From NCBI GenBank assembly GCA_947627045.1, contig CANQUM010000019.1:1-34032 (forward strand): a stretch of DNA of 34,032 nucleotides, in the 5' to 3' direction. The notes beneath the pieces were generated by a model, which had not been told where the DNA came from, made no database searches, and saw nothing but the letters and a program-made list of their open reading frames with translations. Of this stretch, positions 1 to 8,837 are shown piece after piece (within the stretch, counting starts at the first letter, position 1; every line of letters begins with the position of its first letter). The position numbers were made by a program, and so were the translations under genes. This DNA is from an uncultured Clostridia bacterium (GTDB lineage: Bacteria > Bacillota > Clostridia > Oscillospirales > Ruminococcaceae).

Positions 1-83
1 ATTCACAGTATCTCTTACAGTATAGCATATTGTCCTTGGAGAGGGACTCTAATAACTACTACTTTATAATACGAGGAAAGGTT

Positions 84-421
84 ATGAACAAAAGAATTAA
101 AAAACAGTTTTGGCTGTCACCCAAGGATGCCGAAGAATTAAAACGCAAAGCAAAGCTTGCAGGGGTTACCGAAACTGCGGTCATCCGATTGCTTATTCGA
201 GGCTACGAGCCGAGAGAAAAACCGGACGGGCGTTTCTATGAAGCAATGCGGAATCGTCCGCTATCGGAAACAACATCAATCAGCTTGCCGCCAGAGCGCA
301 TGCACTGGGGTTTATTGATGTGCCGATGCTGAAAAACGAAGCTGACCGATGGCACCGTTTTCAGGCAGACATTGAGGCGATCTTTTTGCGCCCTGCCGAG
401 AGCAAACTCAAATGGAAATAA
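84..421 (+). pseudogene. MobC-like mobilisation protein, frameshifted
   Basis: The first frame opens at ATG 84 behind an AGGAAAGG ribosome site and reads MNKRIKKQFWLSPKDAEELK, a ribbon-helix-helix-like start typical of relaxosome accessory (MobC) proteins. After residue AMR, near 246-252, the frame is lost. In the next frame the protein continues with SAIGNNINQLAARAHALGF and ends PAESKLKWK at TAA 419-421. Restoring one base (most simply a third G at cggaat) gives about 112 residues, a normal length. MobC proteins help a relaxase nick the transfer origin. The stop overlaps the ATG of the ParB-like gene at 412, as in an operon. No relaxase is visible; it may have lain outside the window. Confidence 0.75.
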
Positions 422-1368
422 CGAAAGAGAGGAAAACGACAAAGAGAAAATCCGATTTTACTTTACCAACCTTGGACGATTTATTTTCCACGCAGGAGGA
501 ACGGGGCGATGCAAAGCTGGAAAGGGTAAAAGAGATTCCGCTCAACGAACTTCACCCCTTCAAGGATCACCCGTTCAAGGTGCAAAGCGGCGAGGAAATG
601 GAGCGCGTGATCGAGAGCATCCGGCGCTTCGGAACCCTGACTCCGGGGCTGGCGAGACCCCTGCCGGATGGAGGGTATGAGCTCGTTTCCGGGCATCGGA
701 GGCTGGCGGCGTGTCAGGCGCTGGGTATGGAGACTATGCCGGTGATCGTCCGGGAAATGACCGATGATGAGGTGGTGATTGCAATGGTGGACGCCAATTT
801 GCAGCGGGAACACATCCTGCCCAGCGAAAAGGCATTTGCCTACAAAATGAAGCTGGAAGCGATGAACCGGCAGGGTCAACGCACAGATATGACCTTTTCC
901 CAAGTTGGGAAAAAGTTAAATTCCTACGAAGAGGTTGCGAAAGAAAACGGTGACAGCCGCAACCAAATCCACCGTTATATCCGCCTGACATACCTGATTC
1001 CCGAATTGCTTTCTATGGTAGACGATGGAAAAATCGCCTTCAACCCCGCCGTGGAGCTTTCCTATCTGGAACCGGCGGATTAGAAAGCCCTGCTCGACGC
1101 CATGGCCATGAACGACTGCACCCCTTCCCACGCACAGGCGATTCGCCTCAAGAAAATGGCGCAGGAGGGTGTTCTCGGCGCTCAGGACATTTACGATGTG
1201 ATGAGCGAGGAGAAGCCGAATCAGTGTGAAGTGTTCAGGCTCCCGATGGAGCAGATCCGCAAATATGTTCCAAATACCAATTCGAAACAGGCAGAGGATT
1301 TCGTCCTCAAAGCCTGCGAGCATTACCGTAAATTCCTCATCCGGCAGAAAAGCCGGGACGAAAGGTGA
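412..1368 (+). pseudogene. ParB/Spo0J-type partition protein, interrupted by TAG
   Basis: The gene starts at ATG 412, overlapping the end of the MobC-like gene. Residues about 40-140 form a ParB N-terminal domain with the GHRR box (ELVSGHRRLAACQALG) and the DANLQRE motif. Residues about 175-210 look like the HTH region (SRNQIHRYIRLTYLIPELL). A TAG at 1081-1083 stops translation after 223 residues, but the same frame continues at once with KALLDAMAMNDCTPSHAQAI and runs to TGA at 1366-1368, for about 318 residues if read through. The lesion is a single nonsense change (CAG or GAG to TAG). Such proteins occur in Tn1549/CTn-like elements beside MobC and a recombinase. Nothing else here suggests TAG is read as sense. 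Confidence 0.8.
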
Positions 1369-1378
1369 GGTGAACGTT

Positions 1379-1793
<415 letters not shown>

Positions 1794-2125
1794 AACCGCA
1801 TTTTGATACAATCTCCTGTGCTTGGAAGTGGAGAAAAGTGCTTGAAATAAAGGCTTTCGGCAGATTTGGACGGGCTGCTGAAAACCTTCTTTTTTATGCC
1901 ATGTCTTGGTGCAACGACTATATTTACCGTTTGAACCCGCTCCGTAGTCAAAATAAAAATGTATAGGGAAAATAAAAATGTTATAAACGCAATATATTCA
2001 CCTATAACGGAGTACAAGAGATGTTACAGCGTAGTGATGAATATATATGCACTAATACGTTCGACTTCAGTAAATATTATGCAAATTATACATATTTTAT
2101 GAATATTTATTGTTGATTTAAATAA
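1794..2125. other. gene-free junction between element relic and lanthipeptide locus
   Basis: No supportable gene was found here. Base composition falls from the GC-rich element relic to very AT-rich DNA, especially after about 1950. The sequence begins where the recombinase is cut off, so it probably includes the deletion or insertion junction. I could not assign it to a known IS end. Confidence 0.6.
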
Positions 2126-2154
2126 TTGACATTATGGTTAAGAAAATGTAAACT
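2126..2154 (+). promoter_or_regulatory. promoter of the precursor genes
   Basis: A consensus -35 TTGACA (2126-2131) is followed, after 17 bases, by TAAACT (2149-2154), which matches the -10 consensus at four of six positions. Transcription would start near 2161, just before two hairpins, and run into the two precursor genes. No LanR/LanK-type regulator is encoded in the window, so the control is unknown. Confidence 0.6.
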
Positions 2155-2161
2155 AAATTTA

Positions 2162-2198
2162 GCCGAACATTTGTTCGGCAACTCGGATATATCCGAGT
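2162..2198 (+). promoter_or_regulatory. two adjacent palindromes in the precursor mRNA leader
   Basis: GCCGAACATTTGTTCGGC (2162-2179) has 8-base arms around TT. ACTCGGATATATCCGAGT (2181-2198) is a perfect 18-base palindrome. They lie between the predicted transcription start and the ribosome site AAGGAGGTGA (2211-2220). As RNA they would form two hairpins at the 5' end, which could protect a highly expressed precursor mRNA. As DNA they could be operators. The sequence does not decide between these. Confidence 0.65.
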
Positions 2199-2226
2199 CA
2201 ACTTTGATAGAAGGAGGTGAATAACG

Positions 2227-2406
2227 ATGGAAAAATATGCTAATGTATGTGGCGTTGCATTTGAGGATTTATCCGATGATGAAATGCTGGAGTATGACGG
2301 TGGTGGAAGCTTCGGTCCTTTGATTCTTGCAACCACTTTGCCGTGCGGAGTTGGTGCATCGATTTCGATTGCAAGTGTAAGCATCGCTTTTTTGATTTTT
2401 GGTTAA
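2227..2406 (+). CDS. lanA1: lanthipeptide precursor 1 (class II, GG leader)
   Basis: This 59-residue peptide starts at ATG 2227, seven bases after a strong AAGGAGGTGA site. The leader, MEKYANVCGVAFEDLSDDEM then LEYDGG, is acidic with the ELS/DLS...EM pattern and double-glycine end of class II lanthipeptides. The core of about 33 residues after GG is very hydrophobic, with five Ser, two Thr and one Cys. It contains ATTLPCGVGAS, so at most one (methyl)lanthionine ring can form, from an upstream Thr to that Cys. The gene is followed 12 bases later by a homologous precursor. The pair suggests a two-component bacteriocin. Processing would be by LanM, then cleavage at GG by the C39 exporter. Confidence 0.85.
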   Translation: MEKYANVCGVAFEDLSDDEMLEYDGGGSFGPLILATTLPCGVGASISIASVSIAFLIFG

Positions 2407-2418
2407 TGGGGGGTTACG

Positions 2419-2610
2419 ATGATGAAAGAGTATGAGGCGGTTTGCGGAGCAGCGTTCGAAGATTTATCTTCAGAAGAAATGCAGCAGTATGATGGTGGGG
2501 CTTCTATTGCCACATTATCAACTACTACATGGTTGTGCATTGGAGCAAGTCTCATAATATCTGGCGGATTAACTATTTCAGCTGCGGTATTGAGTAAAAA
2601 CCTTAAGTGA
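2419..2610 (+). CDS. lanA2: lanthipeptide precursor 2 (class II, GG leader)
   Basis: This 63-residue peptide starts at ATG 2419 or 2422 behind GGGGGG (2408-2413). Its leader, with YEAVCGAAFEDLSSEEMQQY then DGG, clearly matches that of the first precursor. The core is about 36 residues with some eleven Ser/Thr and a single Cys in STTTWLCIGAS, aligning with TTLPCGVGAS of its partner. It ends LSKNLK, more cationic than precursor 1. Only one thioether ring is possible, so most Ser/Thr would remain unchanged, be dehydrated, or be reduced to D-residues. The two-peptide arrangement recalls cytolysin, carnolysin and bicereucin, but the cores are not ones I recognise. Confidence 0.85.
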   Translation: MMKEYEAVCGAAFEDLSSEEMQQYDGGASIATLSTTTWLCIGASLIISGGLTISAAVLSKNLK

Positions 2611-3511
2611 TATTGTACAATAAGTTAGGCAAACTAAAGGAGAATAGAAGAGTGGTTTGTAAATATCTGGCAGATTGAGATTTAAACACTCCATTTTGAA
2701 AGCGTTCTCTAAAATTATGTCTGTGAGAATTGTGCAGTTAAAGGGGAAGGAATCAAGAGTCAGATTAAAAAATTGGTTCGCGGCGGCATTGAGGAAACTC
2801 TAAATGAATTGCTGGAAGCGAAGACAAGATTTTGACGAATGGAGTACTGCACGAGTGCAGTAAGTTTGTAAATATAACTCATTGATGTAAAACTCATTGT
2901 CGTGGACTGGTGTCTAGGGAGGCTAGAGATTACCGAATAAGTGTTTTCAGAGGTAAAATACCTGACCTACCCTGTTCACTTTTATAACAATGTTTTGCTA
3001 CATTACCTAACGTAGACAAACTGGAATCAAATTTTGCGATTCTACACAAAATTTCGTTAATAAGCGGTTAGTGTTCCAAGGCATATCTAATGGTTAAGAC
3101 GCTATAAATGTGTAGCACCAAAACGTAAGAAAAGCATACAAAAAGCCATTGACATTGTTGTTAAATTGTGTGCGAAGAAATTAGAAGGGGTAGTGAAGAA
3201 AATAGGGTATCGTGTCGAGAAAAAGCTGATTTTTTCCAATTTATCCTATGGACACTGGGTTTGGATTTGCACTAACAATGATGTTTAGAGACTCAACTGT
3301 GTTATCTTCCGTTACGTTTATGTGGTAGGTTTAGGTACACTACCCTTGTTCTGGTCGACATCCAATGATAAAACTAGAAGTATATGAGCATAAAGCACTT
3401 TGATGTGGTCTACTAGGCTCTATCTATCAATTGACAGAGGATCTTGTTTAGCCAAGCTATAGAACATATTTGAGTAAAACTCTTGTCTCCATCCTTTAAG
3501 GTAGTGAAGTG
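2611..3511. other. gene-poor 0.9 kb with transposase relic
   Basis: No intact gene was found. An IS256-like relic sits near 2750-2862. An open stretch in one frame (about 3105-3288, containing KKSIQKAIDIVVKLCAKKLE) has no start or family I recognise and ends in stops, so it is probably another decayed gene. I looked for further GG-leader peptides here and saw none. Confidence 0.5.
2750..2862 (+). pseudogene. IS256-family transposase N-terminal relic
   Basis: One frame reads SQIKKLVRGGIEETLNELLE, which resembles the N-terminus of IS256/mutator-type transposases (LVR...VEETLN.LLEAEAD.LT.A.RYERSE). After an apparent frameshift near 2822 the DNA still resembles the next part (LTN, then degraded residues). 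The remaining roughly 350 residues, with the DDE domain, are absent. This marks past IS insertion between the precursor genes and the biosynthetic genes. Confidence 0.5.
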
Positions 3512-3568
3512 AAAGTGCCTGTTTATAATCTGTTTACAGATAATCTACAAACAGGCACTTTTGTCTTT
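3512..3568 (+). terminator. hairpin terminator before the M50 gene
   Basis: AAAGTGCCTGTTT (3512-3524) pairs perfectly with AAACAGGCACTTT (3549-3561), followed by TTTTGTCTTT. The 24-base loop has its own inner pair ATCTGT/ACAGAT. It would end transcription from upstream, so the biosynthetic genes probably use their own promoter downstream of it. Confidence 0.65.
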
Positions 3569-3580
3569 AAAAATTTATAT

Positions 3581-3600
3581 ACTTTAAAAGACTTTAAAAG
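3581..3600 (+). repeat. tandem 10-base direct repeat upstream of M50 gene
   Basis: ACTTTAAAAG occurs twice in perfect tandem (3581-3590 and 3591-3600), one helical turn apart, about 20 bases before the GTG start. A TATACT-like -10 (3578-3583) overlaps it. It could be a dimeric activator or repressor site. Confidence 0.45.
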
Positions 3601-3621
3601 AGAACTTATGGAGGGAAACTT

Positions 3622-4359
3622 GTGAAAATTCTTTTGCTAATCTTATGGTGTGTTGCTAGTTATGTTGTATCTGGCTTTATACACGAGTGCGGTCATTTGG
3701 TGGTTGGACTATTAAAGGGATTTAAATTTTATATGTTTGTTATAGGACCTTTTGGAGTGAAAACCGATAACGAGGGAAAGAAACGCTTCTATTTTGAAAA
3801 TAGGGTTGAATTGTGGCCAGGTTGTGTAGGAACACGACCTTGTAATCTGGAAAATATCGATTCCGCACTTGATGCGTTTTCTAGTATATTATTAGGTGGT
3901 CCTTTGTCTTCGATAATCATTGGAGTTGTAGCATTAATATTCGGAATATCAATCCATAGCTTTTTGCTTATCGCTTTTGGGGCAATCACACTTGGGATGG
4001 GAATGGCATGTTTAATTCCTATAAGAATGGGGGCGTTCTATTCAGATGGAGGTAGATGGTTACGAATTAAAAAGAAGGAAACACGGAAGATCGAAAAAGC
4101 TCTTTTTCGTATAGAATTTTCATCAGAAGATGACACCTATGCAAATGCAAATATGCAAGACATTCTTACATTAATAAACTGTGAGGAACCTGTTACTAAA
4201 TATATGGGTTATTATTACCTGTGTTTAAAAAAGGAAAGTAACGGTGATTCCATCGGTGATGATATATTTTTAAAAATTAATGAATTGAAGAACTGTGTTC
4301 CTAAAAGTGTACTTTCGTTGTATGACATTAAAAACAATTATAGAAAGCAGGAAATGTAA
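3622..4359 (+). CDS. M50-type membrane zinc metalloprotease
   Basis: This 245-residue protein starts at GTG 3622, six bases after GGAGGG. An N-terminal membrane helix carries HECGH (residues 21-25), the HExxH zinc motif within the membrane as in site-2 proteases. A second hydrophobic region spans about 87-130, and SDGGRW has Asp142 as the likely third zinc ligand. The C-terminal 100 residues are soluble and unassigned. Its TAA overlaps the LanM ATG by one base (TAATG), so the two are co-translated. Intramembrane proteases can release regulators or process peptides. In this locus it may trim the product, control expression or give self-protection, and the sequence does not say which. No other immunity gene is evident. 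Confidence 0.8.
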   Translation: MKILLLILWCVASYVVSGFIHECGHLVVGLLKGFKFYMFVIGPFGVKTDNEGKKRFYFENRVELWPGCVGTRPCNLENIDSALDAFSSILLGGPLSSIIIGVVALIFGISIHSFLLIAFGAITLGMGMACLIPIRMGAFYSDGGRWLRIKKKETRKIEKALFRIEFSSEDDTYANANMQDILTLINCEEPVTKYMGYYYLCLKKESNGDSIGDDIFLKINELKNCVPKSVLSLYDIKNNYRKQEM

Positions 4360-7300
4360 TGAATTTTGAAAAAGCTCTTACAATATATGAGCGGATAAGT
4401 ATGTATAAAAAACATGGCATTGTTAATTATGACTATCATGAGTTGCAAAATTGGATTAATACTAGAGGTACTTTAACAGAATCTGATTTTAAGAGTATGC
4501 TTGAAACCTGTGCAATCTCTTCGGAAGATTTTAATTGTGGATTAAAAAAACTTGAAGATCATGAGGTTGCTATGTTGCAATCAGACATCATGGAAATTGA
4601 TTGGGTAAAGACATATAAAGAAATTATCAACGATTACAAAGTTAATTTCGATAAAGTTAAATTAGAATTGATAGATAATTTAGATAATGAACTGGATTTC
4701 GGATTAAGTCTTGCTCCATTTATACTTCGTATACAAAATGTGCTAGAGGACTGTATTAGTAATCTCTGCAATATAAAATTGTCATCAAATGCCAGAAAGC
4801 AAGTTTTAGAGAAATGCTCATCAATTTTGATTATGCTTTCCATAAAAAATTTAGTTTGGTCATTACATAGTGAAATGAATATATCTACTGATACTCCAGC
4901 AGATGGAAAAAAAGAAAAGTTTCTCTTCTTTGTAAAAGACAATTTTTTGTATCCGGATGATTTGGTGAAGTATTATGATAAATTTCCTGTTATTGCAAGA
5001 AGATTGACTACGAAATGTTGCGAATTAGCCCAACATTTTACTGAGTTTTTCAAAAGAATTGACGATGAGTTTATCAATATATGCCAATTATTTGAACTAA
5101 ATAAAAGCAATAATGAAATAACACGCATTAGCTGCGATGAAGGAGATACGCACCAACAGGGCAGATTTGTTATAAAGGTATGTTTTGGAAATGAAGCTAT
5201 TATTTATAAACCCAGAAATTTAAAGATAGAAGAATCATTTTTTGAAATAATCAAATATCTCAATGAAAATTCGGAACTGATAGACATGTATATTAATAAG
5301 GCGATTTATAGAGACAATTATACATTTGAAAAGTTTGTATCATACGAAGAATGTGTTTCCGAAAATGAAGTAAAACTTTATTATCAACGTTTTGGTCAAC
5401 TGAGTGCAATGATATATATTTTTTCTGGTAATGATATTCATTACGAGAATATAATTGCTCATGGCGAGCATCCTGTTATTGTCGATATAGAAACATTATT
5501 TCAACAATTGACATCATTATGGAATTTACCTCAAAGTGCGTTTTATACTTGCTACAAAGAATGTCTCGACTCCATAGCAGGAACATCATTAATTCCGATA
5601 ATTACTTTTACCAAGGGAAATAACCATAAAGGTATCGATATTAGTGCTTTAAATGGAGATGAACAATTGCTACCATTTAAAGTTTTGGTACTTAAGGATG
5701 CCAATACGGATAAAATGCGATTTGAATATGGAGATGTGTCAATTAAATCTGCAAATAACATACCTATACTTGCTGGAACAAAAGTGGATTTCTTGAATTA
5801 CATTGATGAGATTATTAGCGGATTCAGAAACTGTATATTGTATATCTATAATCACAAGAATGCATTCCTGCAGGAAGGTGGATATTTGGATAAGTTTAAA
5901 AAAGTTATGGTAAGACAGTTATTAAAGTCAACACAAAACTATGCAAAGTTAATGGATTTTTCATCACATCCCAATTATTCATCAGATATGTTACGCTTAG
6001 AAAGAATGTTTCACAATGCATGGAATTGTAACTATCGTGATAAAAGAGCTGTGTTTTATGAGATCAACGACATGCTTTTTGGAGATATCCCAATCTTCTT
6101 CAGTCAGGTAGATAGCAAAGATTTAGTTACAAGCACAGGAGATATCATTCCAGAATATTTTGTAGAAAGTGGTTATGATTTGGTGTATAAAAGAATAAAG
6201 GATTTAACTTTGTCTCAGATTAATAAACAAATCTCACAAATAGCTGTAAGCCTCGGTCTTTTTCCTGAAAAGATTCGTAGTAGTTATTATGTAGACTCAA
6301 CCTTAAATAAAACTAAAATTTCTAGCTATGATGAGACTTTATGTTTGAATTATGCCGAAAATATCGCTCAATATATTATATCTTCAATGGTTATTGACCA
6401 AAATTCTAATACAGTAAACTGGAACAATGTCGCATGGGACGATATTAATGCATGTTGGAAAGTTAGACCATTGGATCAAGGGTTGTGTTATGGATTATCT
6501 GGAATGTACGTCTTTTTCTCTTTGTTGAACAAATATTCTAAGAACGTACAGTTTGATGAATTGCCTATAAAGATATTGACATCAATTATTGATATTCCTA
6601 ATGTAAATTATTCATTCGGAGTTCATACAGGCATTGCATCAGCAATATACCCTTTGTTGTTGTTAAGTAGAGATTGCGTTGAGAATAAAACATTTTATCT
6701 CAATGAAATATACCGTTTAGTTAAAAAGATTTTTGATAATTTGGAAAAAATCAATAAAGTGGATTTTATAGATGGATATGCTGGATTGCTAAAAATTTTG
6801 GTGGAAATATACAAAATAGACAAAAGTACTTTTTATCTTGAAAAAATTAGAGTATTGTCCACTATGATCGGCGAAATGTGTAAGGATAGCTGTACCGATT
6901 GTGGCTTTGGGCATGGTTTAGCTGGAGTTTATTATTCACTAAAGAAAAGCAACTTGATTTTAAAGGATGATAAAATAAGTATTCTATGTGATGATTTATT
7001 AAGCAAGGTCACTTCCGCTATTGACAAAATACAGGATATATCATGGGAAAACGGTTTGGGTGGAATTCTGATCTCTTTAGAGGATACTATTAATTCCGAA
7101 TTAATAGAAAGAATACTACAAAAATATGTGTAAACTTTAAGAATTGTTCCTCAGATCAATTGGATTGCGGGAAGAGTGGTATGGTAACATGCTTACTTAG
7201 ATATCTTAACATCAAGACTTTTTCTAATGACATAAAGAATATTATTAAAACTTTTTTACATATGGATTCCTATAATTTTCCAACGATTTCTGGCTATCCG

Positions 7301-7402
7301 ACAGTTGGGTTATTTAATGGCCTTGCAGGGATAGGATATATGTTTCTTAGATATCATGCATATCCGGATGATATACCTGATCCGCTAACATTGTCAATTT
7401 AG
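4359..7402 (+). CDS. lanM: LanM lanthipeptide synthetase, frameshifted near its C-terminus
   Basis: This class II synthetase would be about 1014 residues if whole. The N-terminal dehydratase (DUF4135) region is intact: GDTHQQGR, IIYKPR, GNDIHYEN and VDIETL hold the phosphorylation residues, and VRQLLKSTQNY keeps the Arg and Thr of the elimination site. The LanC-like half begins near residue 700 and includes GFGHGLAG. Where the family has WCxG, this protein has WENG (residues 896-899). Where it has CHGxSG, this one has DCGKSG, so the three zinc ligands look replaced. Translation stops at TAA 7131-7133, while the rest (NFKNCSSDQLDCGKSG ... GLFNGLAGIGYMFLRYH) lies in another frame to TAG 7402. 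One A lost from the run at 7120-7124 explains this. Confidence 0.85.
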
Positions 7403-7425
7403 ATAAATACTAGATAGTTTCTCAC

Positions 7426-7441
7426 ACGGACAACCGTGTAT
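7426..7441 (+). other. small hairpin after lanM
   Basis: ACACGG and CCGTGT pair around an ACAA loop, just after the restored lanM stop. There is no T run, so it is more likely an mRNA end-protecting element than a terminator. Confidence 0.35.
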
Positions 7442-7525
7442 TGATAACAACTAAGTACAATAAAGTGTTAATTAATATTACTGTTTTATTGACAATTAAA
7501 TGCTTAACTTGAACGCAAATATCTA

Positions 7526-7560
7526 ATTCCCCGCAGCAAAGCTACGGGGAATACTATTTA
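7526..7560 (+). terminator. GC-rich hairpin between lanM and the flavoprotein gene
   Basis: ATTCCCCG (7526-7533) pairs with CGGGGAAT (7545-7552), with extra AGC/GCT pairing inside the loop. The following ACTATTTA is a weak T tract, so it may be a partial terminator or attenuator that lowers expression of the downstream genes relative to lanM. Confidence 0.5.
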
Positions 7561-7594
7561 AACTTAAGATAATTTTTGGGAAGGGATGTAATTT

Positions 7595-8335
7595 ATGAAA
7601 ATCATTTCTTTTATTGGAACAAGAAAATCATCAGATTCTAATACTCTGAAGCTATTAAATCTCATTACTAAGGAATTAGAAAAACAGATAGATAATGAAT
7701 GTGAGATTCTTCATAAAAGCTATACGCCTAATGATTTGGAGATTAGAAGTTGTAAAGGCTGTTTGAATTGTTTTATGAATGGTTTTTGCCCATTAGACAA
7801 GTATGATAAGTTTGATCGGATAAAGCGAGACCTTATGGATGCAGATATTGTGATACTGGGGTCTCCTGTTTACGCAGGTACTATAAGTGGCGATATGAAA
7901 ATTTTTATTGATAGACTTTCCTATTGGTTACATATTATGCCCTTAGCAGGGAAAAGAGGAATCATGTTGATTACAGCAAGTTCGAACTCCATTATGGAGA
8001 CAGGAGCCTATCTGCACCGTATAATGGAAACGCTTGGTCTTTGTGTTATTTGCGATGTATCTTGCACGGTGGATTATCCTAAAATGCTGTCTGACTCTCG
8101 CTTCATTAATATCACAATACCATCATATATAAAAAAGGTTATAAGTTCTCTAAAATCAGAAACTTTAGAGCCTTCAAATTACCAGAATATATATTTCAAA
8201 AAAATACAAGAATCATACGACTCTCTTTATAGTATAGAAAACGCAGAATTTAGATATTGGAATAGTAAAAAAATCAATAATTATAATTCTTTTAAAGACT
8301 ACATAAATAATGTAAATACGGGAGGCAAAGAATAA
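7595..8335 (+). CDS. flavodoxin-fold NAD(P)H-dependent FMN oxidoreductase
   Basis: This 246-residue protein starts at ATG 7595 after AAGGGA. The N-terminus (MKIISFIGTRKSSDSNTLKL) is the flavin phosphate loop. CKGCLNCFMNGFC (residues about 50-62) is the cysteine cluster of the NADPH-dependent FMN reductase/iron-sulfur flavoprotein group. GSPVYAGTISGDMKIFIDRL is the conserved FMN-binding turn. The gene sits between LanM and the exporter and overlaps the next gene by one base (TAATG). In lanthipeptide loci, flavin reductases (LanJB type) convert dehydroalanine or dehydrobutyrine to D-Ala or D-aminobutyrate. That role fits the Ser/Thr-rich, Cys-poor cores here, but it is inference. A generic quinone or FMN reductase is the alternative. 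Confidence 0.8.
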   Translation: MKIISFIGTRKSSDSNTLKLLNLITKELEKQIDNECEILHKSYTPNDLEIRSCKGCLNCFMNGFCPLDKYDKFDRIKRDLMDADIVILGSPVYAGTISGDMKIFIDRLSYWLHIMPLAGKRGIMLITASSNSIMETGAYLHRIMETLGLCVICDVSCTVDYPKMLSDSRFINITIPSYIKKVISSLKSETLEPSNYQNIYFKKIQESYDSLYSIENAEFRYWNSKKINNYNSFKDYINNVNTGGKE

Positions 8336-8811
8336 TGTCAAAGAATATTTCGAGAATAAATGAGTTTAAGGTGAATAACTTGTTAGTTTGCAATGGGCAA
8401 TATATTCAAAATGAAGTGAGCAGACTCATAGTGCGAATGAAACAATACATACTGAGGAATTCGGCCAATATTATTGGACCAACAATTAGTGCGACGTTAG
8501 GAGTACATAATAATCAAACACCATCTCTTGTGGATTTAATGATAATGCTTCCTATTGACCGAGAGATCGATAGTTGTGGAGAGTTTTATTATGTAGAAGA
8601 ATTTAAAATTGAAAACGTACTAAAAGCAAGGCATAATGGCAATCCAGCTACTTTGAATAATACTATAAATGAAATAAAAACATTCATGGAATGCAATAAC
8701 TTGATACCTACAACAGTCAATTATAATGTAGCAACAAAAGAAGCAATGTGTATCAACGATATGGACAGTATGATAATTGATATATATATAGGTGTTTCAG
8801 ATAAGACTTGA
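8335..8811 (+). CDS. GyrI-like/DUF5085-like small protein of the lanthipeptide locus
   Basis: This 158-residue protein is translationally coupled to the flavoprotein gene (ATG 8335 overlaps TAA) and ends just before the exporter. The C-terminal part, with YYVEEFKIENVLKARHNGNP, LNNTINEIKTFMECNNL and DMDSMIIDIYIGV, resembles the GyrI/effector-binding fold found alone or after AraC domains. DUF5085 proteins of this length have a similar layout. It has no signal peptide, membrane helix or catalytic motif that I can see. Its place suggests a partner of the reductase or a binding protein for the peptide. The family assignment is tentative. Confidence 0.6.
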   Translation: MSKNISRINEFKVNNLLVCNGQYIQNEVSRLIVRMKQYILRNSANIIGPTISATLGVHNNQTPSLVDLMIMLPIDREIDSCGEFYYVEEFKIENVLKARHNGNPATLNNTINEIKTFMECNNLIPTTVNYNVATKEAMCINDMDSMIIDIYIGVSDKT

Positions 8812-8837
8812 ACGTTGTATCATTGGGGGGATTAGAA

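Noticed and set aside
1081-1083. TAG read as a sense codon in the ParB-like gene
   Set aside because: Neighbouring genes are also damaged, and other genes in the window end normally at TAG, so a nonsense mutation is simpler than recoding.
7118-7130. Programmed -1 frameshift in lanM
   Set aside because: The codons are CAA AAA TAT, which do not form an X XXY YYZ slippery heptamer in frame, and no clear stem follows.
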